A stretch of 64,000 nt of DNA from Struthio camelus (taxonomy: Eukaryota; Chordata; Aves; Struthioniformes; Struthionidae), in the NCBI RefSeq assembly GCF_040807025.1, contig NC_090952.1, positions 25,913,068-25,977,067 on the forward strand, read 5' to 3'. This document shows, one piece after another, positions 32,444-43,000 of the stretch (the stretch's first letter is position 1; every line of letters begins with the position of its first letter). The notes under the pieces were generated by a model that searched no databases, was not told where the DNA came from, and saw only the letters and a list, made by a program, of their open reading frames with translations. The position numbers and the translations under genes were made by a program.

Positions 32444-34440
32444 GTAAGTACCCAGCAGCTGCCACAGGAGAGGGGCTGGTGGAGAGAGCCTGCCCCAGGC
32501 AGCAGCCACTGCCCCTCCGGCCAGCTGAGTGGCAGATCCTCTTAACTGATCCTCTTAGAGTGGCTGCCTCTTAACCCTCACCCACTTGACTTATTTGCTG
32601 TGGAGGAGAAGGAGAGGTGGGAGGTCAGCCCTGCAGGGGGTTCTGGGATGGGACCGCTGCTGGACTTGCAGCCCACAGGGCCAAAGTTTCCTGGGAAGTT
32701 TCCCGGGAAGGATGAACTTCTCCATCCTGGAAGATGGACACTAGGCACACTGCCCCACGGGATCTGGGGGCTTCATGTCCACCCTGCCAACCGTTAGCCT
32801 GCAGCAGATGAGGCGCCCTGCAGCTCCGACTGGCACTGATCGTGGGACATGCTGCTCGTGCTGCCCCAAATGACCCTCTCGTCCTCTGTGTACATGGGTG
32901 CACGAGCGGGCTCCCTCCTCCGGCTGTAGTGCACACACGCACAGTTTGCGTGGAGTGCACTGACTTCTTCTAAGGGCTGAGGTTCGTCACAGTGGCTCCA
33001 GAGTCCTACATGAGGGACACATTGCTGTGTCCCAGGCGAGGGCAGCGGCACATGTGTGCGTAGCCAGAGAAGCCAGATGCAGTGGGCCCTGCACAGGCAG
33101 CCCAGGCAAGAGGAAGGCTCTGACCCTGCTTCAAAATACTCTCAAATCCAAGAAAAAGGAACGAGTGTTTATGGTATTTCTCTGCTCTCCTCAATGGGGA
33201 GTTCTGCCGCAAGATCCCAAAGGCCCCTGGGATCAGAGGGATTCATTTTGGCAGAACCGGGCATGTGAAATCTGAGTCAGGATTGAACATCCCCAGGTCT
33301 GCCACCAGCAGAAACACCTCGAAGCAAGAGCCTGGACGGCTGCCTGTGCCGCAAAGAGCCTCTGGGGAGCCTGGAGCCTGGCTCTCACCCCTCTCCCATC
33401 CCTCCCTCACGTTCACTAGGACGCGTCTCTTCCCCAGGTGTCCGCCGGTCCTGGCTGGCAGACTACCTGGATGACCTGTGGTCTCACCTCCGTGAGAACT
33501 TCCCCGAGGCGGTCCTGTACGTCCTCCCCGTCACCCTGGTGGTCCTGCTCCTTCTCTGCTGCATCACGTACGTGTGCGCCCCCCACCGTCTGGTGGTCCC
33601 TCCCTTTGGGGGCAGGCTTTTAGCTCTCTGGGTTGTGCTGTCGTGGTCATAGCTCTGAAACCCCCCCTCCCGTCACGAGCAAGGCTGTGGCTGTGAGGAC
33701 GAGCACCTCTGGCCGCTGGCGTAAGACACAGCAGGAGGAATAAGAGATTTACAGTGCAGGATGCTGATCGAAAGCTAGTCCCCAGCCTATGAGCCATAGA
33801 CAAAAGTAAATAGAAAAAAAAAAGAAAAAAAGAAAAAAAGAAAAGAAAGGAAATCAAGGCCCCAAAGCACAGAGGTCATATGAGAACTTTCTCCAAGTTC
33901 CAGATTGGGGCTTCTGCTCAATATGTGGCTTTTCTGGCTCCTTTTGTATACAAAGATACACTGCATGCACCAGGGCAAGGAGGGGCAGCCAGGGCTGATA
34001 GGCTCCCACTGACCTGTGGGAAGGGGCTTGGGGGGCAGGCTGTTCGGGGGGCAGACCCACAGCTTCTCTCCTGTCTTTGAACCCCCCCTTGCAAGGGGCA
34101 GGGCTGGGTGCCTTGCTGCAGAGGAGCGCCCTTCTTGCTCCCTGCCGGGCTGCGCTTCCTCTGCGGAGTGCCACCGGCATCCTCGGCGCCGGTCACATCA
34201 GCACGTGCAGCCCCTGCACCTCCTCTTCCTCCCTCCCCGCATCTCACAGTGCTCTGAGCCTTCAGCTAGCCCAGCCGGAAGCAGTTTTATTCCCCCAAGG
34301 CAGGAGAAACTTGCTATCAAAATGAGATAGATTTTCTTTCTTTACTTTTTCTCCTCCTCTTAGTCCCCTACTTCCCTATTACCTGCCTCCAGGGACTTAC
34401 ACCCTCCTTCTCCTTCTCTCTTAGGATAGCTTTAGACTGA
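32233..34440 (+). CDS. SMIM9: Small integral membrane protein 9 (three coding exons)
   Basis: Predicted single-pass membrane protein of unknown function. Exons 32233-32443, 33438-33567 and 34425-34440 sum to 357 bp and encode 118 residues; human SMIM9 has 99. Residues 1-18 form a signal-peptide-like start (MVPRAALLLLGLAALVSH). A poorly conserved basic/acidic stretch follows. The conserved core RRSWLADYLDDLW (about 73-85) corresponds to the human RSWL..F.DYLW segment. A transmembrane helix runs from about 95 to 113, ending in a CC pair. The gene sits between F8 and MPP1, as in human. The ATG was chosen because it opens the signal peptide. The last exon is inferred: if the second exon instead reads through GTACGT, the protein ends about 28 codons later at the TAG at 33650. 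Confidence 0.85.
33438..33567 (+). CDS. SMIM9: SMIM9 coding exon 2 (membrane segment)
   Basis: Begins after TTCCCCAG and encodes the conserved RRSWLADYLDDLWSHLREN core and the hydrophobic helix ending LLLLCCIT; donor GTACGT. This segment is the basis for the ortholog call. Confidence 0.88.
33810..33850 (+). repeat. A-rich / GAAA microsatellite
   Basis: Runs of A interrupted by single G (about 40 bases) in the SMIM9 intron. It may be a decayed retroposon tail, but no element body was recognised upstream. Confidence 0.75.
34425..34440 (+). CDS. SMIM9: SMIM9 terminal micro-exon (inferred)
   Basis: A long pyrimidine tract ending CTCTTAG precedes 16 bases that complete the split Thr codon and add IALD and TGA. 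This gives a short cytoplasmic tail, like the short tail of human SMIM9. Phase fits exactly; there is no transcript evidence. Confidence 0.5.
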
Positions 34441-36159
34441 GGAGACCTGGGGAACTCGGAGAGAGAGTAGCGTTGCTACAGCACAGAAAAGGCTGGTGCC
34501 TTCATGGAGTCCGGCCCCAAAAAAACCTCCTCAAAACCACCAGGTACCAGAGAGGTTGTGGAAAGACCGAAAGCAGAACCACTGTCCTTTCCCTTTCAGT
34601 GACTGTTTTAAAGAAGAGAATATTCCCCCCTCCCCAAGAATGAATTTTCCCAATCCCAGATAAGGTTTAAACTTTATCTCCAGCTCCAGTGTCAGTATGA
34701 CTCATACCAAGACCACAAAACACTTGGCAACAGCCCTTCCTATGCACGTCACGAACGCAGCGACTTGCAAGCCCCCCCATAAGCACGTAAAGCACAGGTG
34801 CGGGGGGGTGCAATAGGATGCTGAATATCCCGGAGGATGGAAAAACTTGGAATAGTACGAGGAGACCAGGACGTGGCAAGCAGCTGCAGGGCACCGACAT
34901 CCCCGGGCCGCAGCCCGAGTCCGGCGGTCAGCATCCCACGCTCCGCACGCCGTCAGCGCTCGGGAAGGACCGGCAGCGTGTCAGCACCGCGTGCACGCAG
35001 ATGCTGCCTTCTGGGACAGGCGCCCCACGTCACTGCCAGGCCTCTCCGGTGCCCGTGCGGGGCCAAAGCCTTTCTCAGATCCAGCCCCCAGCTGCATTTT
35101 TGGTGGCGGTGACCTTGCGTGAGTTTGTGGCGGGGTGTGAGGGGTGCAGCCCGGCCAGAGGTGGCCCATCGGCAGCCAAGCGGCTGCCGGCACGCTCCCT
35201 GGTGCGGTTTGGGCCAGACTAAGAGCGCTTTCAGGGGACAGCACAGGCCAGGGACCGTTCCCAGGAGGGACGGGATGGGGCCACCCTGTTTTGTGGGGGA
35301 AAACACTCCTTTTTGGGCTCTGAAGCAACTCCAAATTGAACTTGACAGTGCTGATGTGCCACCCTGGGACACCAGGGACACCATGTCCGAGCGATGGCAG
35401 GGCGCTCAGCACTGCGGGCGGACCGGGATGGATGGGGACGGGGCATGGAGGAGGGAAGCAGTACTGCTGTCGCTCCTGGTATCGTTCACTCAGCACTCCC
35501 GCAGCTAGCACCAGGTCTGGTACCGACTGTAAATCAATTAGCGCCTTCCATTAACTCCATGCGTTAACACCCTGCTGGCACAGCGCCTCTCCTCTCAGAT
35601 CTGCCCATCCCACTGATGCACCAAACGGGTCGGTGTCCTGGGGAGCCTCCTGGGCCTGGACACATCTCCTTCTCCGAGCGTCAACCCAGCACATGCAGCC
35701 TTTGAGGGCACCCAGCAGGCCCCCAGTTTCTGCAGCTTCTGGCTTGGGGCAGCTCAACTTGAGCCTGAGGTTTCCTACGGAGCCTAGCTGGGGGCAGGCT
35801 CGGTCCGTTGCAGAGGGGAGTTAATTTCTGTCACAACTCTTCCAGTCTCAGCTTCCAACCTGCAGACTGGCAGGTGCTGTAAGCAGCCGAGCGGGGACGG
35901 TTGCTGCACCGATACCTTCTCAGATTGGCCTTCTGGCAACCTCCCCTCAGTGCCAAGCTCTTCGGCCCACTTACTGAAACAGAAGTCAGCTCATGACAGA
36001 AGTCAGAGAGAAATGCAGAACCTCTGGCATGGTGGGAAGGGGCTGTCTGAGATGGGGCGGGAGGAAGAGAGAGAGGAAGAATCCCTTTCCCGCACACACG
36101 GCTTGGCTTGCAAAAGCAGTACGTTTGCTTGAGATAATGCGAATGAGAGTCCCAACAGG
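34441..36159. other. SMIM9 3' flank and SMIM9-MPP1 gap
   Basis: No exon was recognised. I found no AATAAA shortly after the SMIM9 stop, so the SMIM9 3' end is unresolved. Open frames of 120-180 codons here are unlike any protein I know. Confidence 0.45.
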
Positions 36160-37080
36160 GTCCTGGTGAGGGGGAGGCCTCCATCTCCCGGAGGCACCGC
36201 CGGCCGGGACCCGAGGGGTCTGTCCGCTCCACCTCAAACTGCCCCGGGGAGCTGGGGAGAGGGGCAGCTCCCAGGCTCAGCCCCCCGCTCGGCCGGCGCC
36301 GCGGCTCGGGCACCGAGGGCCGCCGGAGGAGCCGGGGGCAGCGCGGGGCTGCAGCGGCAGCGAGCGGGGCCGGGCCGTGCGGTGCCGCAGCGCTGCCCGG
36401 GGCGGGGGGAGCCCTGCCCGCCGCCGGCCCCGCCCGCCCGCCCGGCCTCCCCCGCCCCGAGACGGGCGGAGCGAGCGGGCGGCCGCGGCGCTGCTGGAGC
36501 CGGGCGGCGGAGCCGGGGCCGGGGCTGGAGCCGGGTCTGGGGCCGGGCGGCGGGGCCGGGGCCGAGCCGCTCTGCTGGAGCCAGCGGAACCGGCTGCGGC
36601 TGCTGGCGGCGCGGTGGCGGCGCGGTGGCGGCGGGATGACCCTCAAGTCGGGCCGCAGCGACAGCGTGGGCAGCATGCGGACGGCGCTCTCCGACCTCTA
36701 CCTGGAGCACCTGCTGCAGAACCGGGCCAAGCCCGAGGTGAGCCGGGCCCGGGGCCAGCGGCGCGGTGGCCCCTGCGAGCGCGGCCGCGGGCAGCCCCGG
36801 CGCCGGTGCTCGGTGCTGGGCGGGGGGGGGCTCTGCCGCTGGCGCTGGCTGGCTCCTGCCAGGGGCCGGGGGACCCCCTGGACGAACCCCCCGAACAGGC
36901 TGGGCATGGAGCCCTGTGCGCCCCCTGCCCTGCTGCCCCCCTCCCCGGGCCAGCCTGCCCACCTGCCTGCTGCGATGCCCCGCACCCAGCACCCGGGGCT
37001 GGCCAGGGCCCGCACCGGCCCCTGGGGTGTCCCCCTCCGTCCCGTCCCTCCTGCCCCCGCAGCGGGGAGCAAGGCCACAT
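36160..37080 (+). promoter_or_regulatory. MPP1: MPP1 CpG-island promoter
   Basis: An extremely CpG-dense block spans the first MPP1 exon, with GGGGCGGGGC-like GC boxes and no TATA box just upstream of the ATG. The overlapping frames of 250-280 codons on both strands are low-complexity consequences of GC content. Confidence 0.7.
36636..36737 (+). CDS. MPP1: MPP1 exon 1
   Basis: Encodes residues 1-34, including the [14 protein letters not shown] helix, and ends in phase 0 at KPE before GTGAGC. Confidence 0.93.
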
Positions 37081-40000
37081 CAAGCAGCCACCCCACGGCA
37101 GGCAGGAGGACACGTGGGTGCCTGCCCCCTCCGTGGCGCCGCTGGGCCCTGCGGCACCCTGGCAGCAGGTCTCCTTGCTCGGGGCCGTGGGGCTCCTTAG
37201 AGGAAAGGTTAGCCAGCTTGGCTAGCGTTGCGCGGACAGGGAAGAGGGAGCTGAGCTGGAGGGGAGGAAGGCTTTAGCATCCTGCCACGGAGGAGGCTGT
37301 GCTTGTTTTTGCTGCAAAGTTGTGTAGCTGGTCTGGACTGGAACTGCCTGTCACATGAGCTGATTCGGCTGCTGAGCAACCTGCAGGTCCACAGCGTAGA
37401 CTGGAGGGGTTGCGGTGCAGGGTCTCGGCCCCGGGAAAGGATGCAGCCAGCCCTTCTCACACGCTCCCCGGGCAGGCAGCGGGCCTGGGGGCCAGACACA
37501 CGCCGTCTGCAGTGGAAGAAGGGCAGGCTGCACTGTCTCTGTCATGCTGGGAGGGCTCCTTCCCCAGCCAGTGCTGCTTGGGGCTGCTTGAGCGTAAGCG
37601 GGAGAAGGTCAGCAGTTCCCTGTGCTGAGCAGCCAGCGGTTTTCTCCCAGCAGAGACGCTCGGCTCTGAGCAGAAGCCCCTGACCGAGCCACAGCATGAG
37701 CACGTCTGGCTTGCGCCGAGGTTTCCTTGCTGCTGCGGGGGGCCTCCAAAAGTAGGGAGGAAATTTCTCTGAAGTGCTGTCTTTGGCCCATCCTGTTGGA
37801 TAGCAAAGCATCCAAAAGAGGCTCGCTCAGAGCGGGCCCACACCGGTGGTTTGTGTGCTTTTTATGGCTCAACCCTGACACAGGGCTTAAAAAAAAGAAA
37901 GAAAGAAAGAAAAAAGACCTGGGCTTGCAGTGAGACCTTTTGAGAGGAGCGCCGTAGGGCTGGCACCCCACTGGAGGGGGGGGGGGGGGGTCCTGCAGCT
38001 GGGAAGGGGAAAGCCTGCGGTGTGTCGGGGTGATCAGCAGGCTGTGGGGGGGGGATGCTGCGGATGCCCCTTTCACGAAGGTCGGGGACTTGGGGGGGGG
38101 GTGGGTTATATGTCCTGAGCTTCCCAGTCGGGCACTCGCCAGGCTGAGTCGCAAGCAGGCAGAGACGGCGCTGACCGGGCCCGCGGTGCCCTGCGCAGCT
38201 GTAGGGACGTCACACGTCCTGGGTCTGGCCGGCTGCTCCGCCGCTTGAGTCAGACAGAGCCAGCGGGAGGTTCCTCTTCCCCTTTTCCCCGGCAGAGCCA
38301 CGTGCTGGGAAGCGCTGTCCTGCAGTCCTCCCACGGGGACGGAGCGCGCAAAGTGAGTGGCAGTGGTGGCTTTGCTAGTAGAAAACAAGCAGGAGCGGAG
38401 GAAGCCGCTTGTCCTCTTCCCTTGAGCCCCAGCCCGCGACCATATGTTTTCCGCTTATCTCCCTGCTGGCACATACAGATTTGCCAAAGAGGTGTGGGCT
38501 TTATTCCTAGCTCTGCTCCTGGTTTGCAGGGTGACCTTGGGCTGTCACCTTATCTGCCGTGACTCAGTTCCCCCAGCTGTAAAATGGGCAGCGAATCTGC
38601 CCTTTGGGAGTCCAGGGGAGAAAAGGGAGGTGCTGGCATGGGAAGAGAGAGCGTGCAGAAGAGGCCAGCGTTAATAACGGCACAGGTATACCCACGGTCG
38701 ATGCCCTCTCAGTGACGGCCACGGTGGTGTTCCGAAACGGCCAAGGGCAAAACTAGTTAGGCGTTGAGCAAAACTTTTGTTTTTGACCAAAAATGAAGGG
38801 GATAGGGCTGATTTCACCTTCTTAGGATGTGTTTTGCGATGTTCCAGTGTGTAACGGCAGTAGGGAAAAAGCCATTTTGCAGGGCTGGTTGTGGGAGGCT
38901 GGGGATGGAGCCCCTGGGGCGCTCAGAAGATTTCTTCCTCGGGTATGACGGTTTTAGTGCCTCTGCCTCGGAGGTGGCAGGTTTCACAAACACATCTGGA
39001 AGGCTGCATCAGTCTTTCCTGGCAGGAAAACGGTACCTCAGCAAACCTTGACTGAGCTCCCTCGAAAACCTGCCCCTTCTCAATTTCAGCCCCGCGTGAG
39101 CTGGAGTCAGAGCAAGGACACGCGGAGCCGAGCCTGCGGGAGCCGGGCGCAGACACCTTCCCCCACAGCCGCTCCGCTCCCTCCTGTCTCGCCGTTCCCC
39201 CTGACCTGTCCATCGCCGTCTGACCTGTCCACATAGCTGTTTCTTATCCTAATTTAATCAATGCGATCCTGTTTGGCTTAAATGCCTTTTTTTTTTTTTT
39301 TAAATCCTGGACCATGTTGCTGGGGTCTTGGGAGAGGTTAGTCGATACTCGACCGGGTGATGGTCCTGGCAGAGCTGGGAAGGCAGTAGCCTCAGGCGGG
39401 AGGCAGTGATTAATGACTTCTAGATGTCCACATGCCTGTGGCTCCCCAGCCTGCTGGAGTGGCCAGAAAGCAACACTCAAGCTCTGCTTTTTGGTAGTTT
39501 GCTTTTTTTTTTTTTTTAATGCTGTCCCGAGACCCCCATGCACGCATCTGCTGTGCTGCGGGGAGGCGAGGTCGGGGCGCGCGCGGGTGGCAGCGGAGGT
39601 GGCCTGGCCAGGGCATCTCTGCACCAAGCAGCTGAGATTTCTCTGCCGCGAGGACAGCATCTGCAGAGAGGTGCGGGCAGCACCTGCCTGCAGGGGACGA
39701 GTCTGCCTCTGCGCCGGCTGCGCGCTTCGCCTTGGGTTGGAGCCAGCGGCTCCTGGGCAAGGGTGGCCCCGGGGCTCGGCTCGCAGCCTCGCTGCCCGAG
39801 GCGGCCGGCGGCTCCTCTCCAGCAGTGCCGCCACGCGCCTCCGCGGTGGTTACAAGAGGTGATGATGCCTGCAGGGAGCCGGGATTTTGCCGTTCGCCCT
39901 GGGCAGCGGAGCGTGTCTCCCTGGCGCGCCCGGCCGTACCGGGCCGAGGGCGATGCCGGGGCGGGATCCCGGCTCCGGCGGTCTCCTGCCCTGGTGCACC

Positions 40001-43000
40001 TCTCCGTGCTGCCGTTCTTTGGGGCCCTTGCTCAGCAAAACCAGCAGGGCCTGCACCTTCCTCCACGTGCTCGCCCGGGAGACCTGGTCTTTCATGGCCT
40101 CCTGATGCGGAGGAAGCTTGGCGAGAACAGCGAGGAGAGCCAGGAGCTCCCAAACCACCGAACGTGCCCTTTGCTTTCTCCAAGTGCTGCCTCGGTTTCT
40201 TGTAAATGAGCTGCCCGGTTAATGTTTGACTTCCCTGGTGGCGTGCAGCCGAGGTGAGCCAGGGCGGCAGCGGGTGCAGACCCCGCAGGCTGCGCCGGCC
40301 CTGCCGTGGGGACGGGGCGCCAGGCGCCGGGGTCCTCGCCAAGGACTGCTCCAGCCTCACGAAGCTCCCCGTTGACTTGGCGGAGCGAGCATGGCCGGGC
40401 AGGAGCCCGGTGCCCTTCACCCAGCCCCGGGGTACGGGGCAGCCCCTTACAGAAATACGGGCTCGGGAGCGAAACGCCGCTCGGGAGCCTGGAGCGTGCC
40501 CAGCCCGGCCCGAACCTGCGCGGGAGGGAGACCCCGTCCTTCCTTGCCCCACGGCGGCCCCGGCTCCGGGGGCTGTGCTGAGCGCCGGCGGCGGCTGCTG
40601 TCTGCCGGGCCGGCTCCTGGCAGCGCTCGCAGATGTTTCCTGCGGAGCGGTGCCCAAGCGGAGCCGCGCCGGCGGTTTGCCAGCCGCCGCTAACGGCCCC
40701 CGAGGCCGCGGGAGCGCGCGGGGCTGGGGAGCCCGGCCGGCCAGCTCGCGGGGGCCGAGCGCGAGAGGCACGCGCCGTCCCCGCCTGGCTGCTCGGGCGC
40801 TGGTGGCCCCGTGCCCGGAGCTACTGCAGGGCCTTGCTGGCTCCAGGGCTCCCGCGAAAGCACCGCGGCCGTCCGCAGCCGGCGAAGGAGCCCTGCGTGC
40901 CGCAGCGGGGCTTGCTCACCACGAGGCAGCCGGGTGACACCGGTGCTGTGTCAGCATCGAGGGCTGGGCGTTTTCGCCAGCCCTCAGCAAAAAACGAAGG
41001 TCGGGGCCCGGCGGCTGCGGGAGACGGGAACTCCCGTGGCCCGAGCAGGCTGTGCTGCGCGCCGGGTCGTCGGGCTTTGCTGAGCCTGGAGGTTTGGAGA
41101 CGGGACGCTGCGGGGGAATTCATGCCTTCCCGGGGCACGGAGGCGATAAGAGGGGGCAGTGCTGACTCAAGTCACCTCACGGGCACTTTGGCCTCGGGGC
41201 AAGGCTGCAGAAGTTCCTCCTGCTGCTGTGCTCTCCCGCTTGCTCAGCAGAGCGGGGAGCAGCCCAGAGAGCTGGCAGAGGCAGGGGCCGGCTGCAGGCA
41301 GCAGCGCTGCAGGACGGGTCCCTGTGCACGGCTCGCCCAGCGCCAGTCCTCGGGCGGCCGTCGGTCCTTCCTCCCGCCACCCCGCTGCTCTGGCCTAAGA
41401 TGCAGCCGCCTCCTCCGCGTTCAAGCCGTTGGCAGCCAGAACCCGCGCGAGGAGGAGGAGGTGGTTTGGGTTTTTTTTGGAAACAGTTTGTTTAAAAATA
41501 AATTGCGCGTCTTTGCCTGGAGCGTAGCACCGGCGTGCAGCTCCCCGTGCCCTCGCAGCCCCGGCTCTGCCCGTGGTCCCTGGGCTGGGCTGCGACGCCG
41601 CTCGTCCCTCCGGGTGGCACAGACCAGGCTGGCGACGCTACCTGCTTCCAACACGTGCAGCAGCGAGCTGGGGCCGGTCAGCTTCTTGCACTGCTGCTGG
41701 TGTTTTAAAAAGCCCGCGTGAGCTGCGGGGGTGAGCAAAGCCCCGCAGAGCCCGGCGCGGAGCCCCGGCTGCCCGGAGCCGTCGTCCCGGGAGGAGGCAG
41801 CTCCGCGCAGCGGGGCGACTTGCAGGAAAGCGTGGTTGGGAGGCCGGGGGCGGCAGGCGAGAGCAAGCCGGGGCGCTTGGGTCAGGCTGGCTGTTGAACC
41901 GGCGCCGGTGCAGATGCCCCGGGAGCAGCGCTCGGCCGGGCGTTAGCGAGCCAGCTGCGCAGCGGGGAGAGGTGGCGTCAGTTCTGCGTGGCCGGGCATG
42001 GCGGGCCACGCCACTGCCACGCCACCGAGGCCAGACTAAAGCGGATGGGGACCTTGGTGGATGTCCCCGTGGGGTTTGCTGCCAGTGGCTCCTGACTTGG
42101 GCCCCACTAGGACAGAGGGTGTGATCCGTTCTTAGAAGAGCAACGTCAGGAAAGGTGGCTGCAAAGCTGGTGGCCTCCTATGGAGAGGGGCGCTGGGGAG
42201 GGTTTGCTCTCGTGGGCTAGCGGGAGCTGCCCCAGCCAAGCCTGGGCGCAGGGAGGGATTCGACCATGCCAGCAAGGTGGGCAGGGGCCGCAGGTCGGAG
42301 CAGGTGTGGGTTTTGCTAGGCTCTGGCCCAGCACTGATTCAGGAGAGCTGTGGTGGCTGGAGCTCAAGGCAGGTCGCTGCACCCGGGGCCGAAGGTACAT
42401 GTCTGCCAGCTGTGCAGAGACTAAGGAGCTCAGCAGGGCTCAACGCTACACGACAGGGTCTCCAGCTGGGACTCCATGCACTTTCCACCTGCTCCCGGTC
42501 CCAGCACCTACCTCAAGCCAGGGACAAGGAACATGGAGATTTCCCCACTGCTGAAGTTCTGTGCTTTGGCTTCCCACTGCCCACCAGCACAGACCTGCCC
42601 ATGGCTGGGTGCCGGGGAGGGGAATGGAGAGTTTCTGGCTGGCTTGGAAGCTCTGGCTTGGGAGCGCTTTGCCTTTGGTGCCTGGATGGGACTTCTCTCT
42701 GGCCTTGTCTATGGCGTTGTTGTGGTCCTCTGCCTCTTAGCTGTGGTGGCCATGGGATGGGGGCCAGGCAGCCCCAGGAGTCCTCCAAAAACGGCAGGAG
42801 GAGGCCACTGCAGACCTGGAGGATATCCCCCAAACTCTGAGTGTAGGCAGGCCCAGCCCTTCATAGGGCCACCTCAGACAGGATGCATAAGGCTTTGGGG
42901 AAGCTCTTTTGGGCAGTTTTGGGGTTCCTCACTGGCTTGAGCGTTGACTGGTTGACCATCTGTGCACTGCAGCCTCGCTCCTGGGGTGGGCTTTCTGCTG

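Noticed and set aside
35831-36676. 281-codon minus-strand frame over the MPP1 promoter
   Set aside because: Antisense shadow of the CpG island; Pro/Ala/Arg-rich without family resemblance.
39410-40771. 453-codon open frame on the minus strand in MPP1 intron 1
   Set aside because: Low-complexity Ala/Arg/Pro/Gly composition, overlaps other long frames on both strands, no domain, and lies in CpG-dense DNA where stop codons are rare.
40633-41721. 362-codon open frame on the plus strand in MPP1 intron 1
   Set aside because: Same compositional artefact. No recognisable motif and no splice or phase link to MPP1 exon 2 beyond chance.
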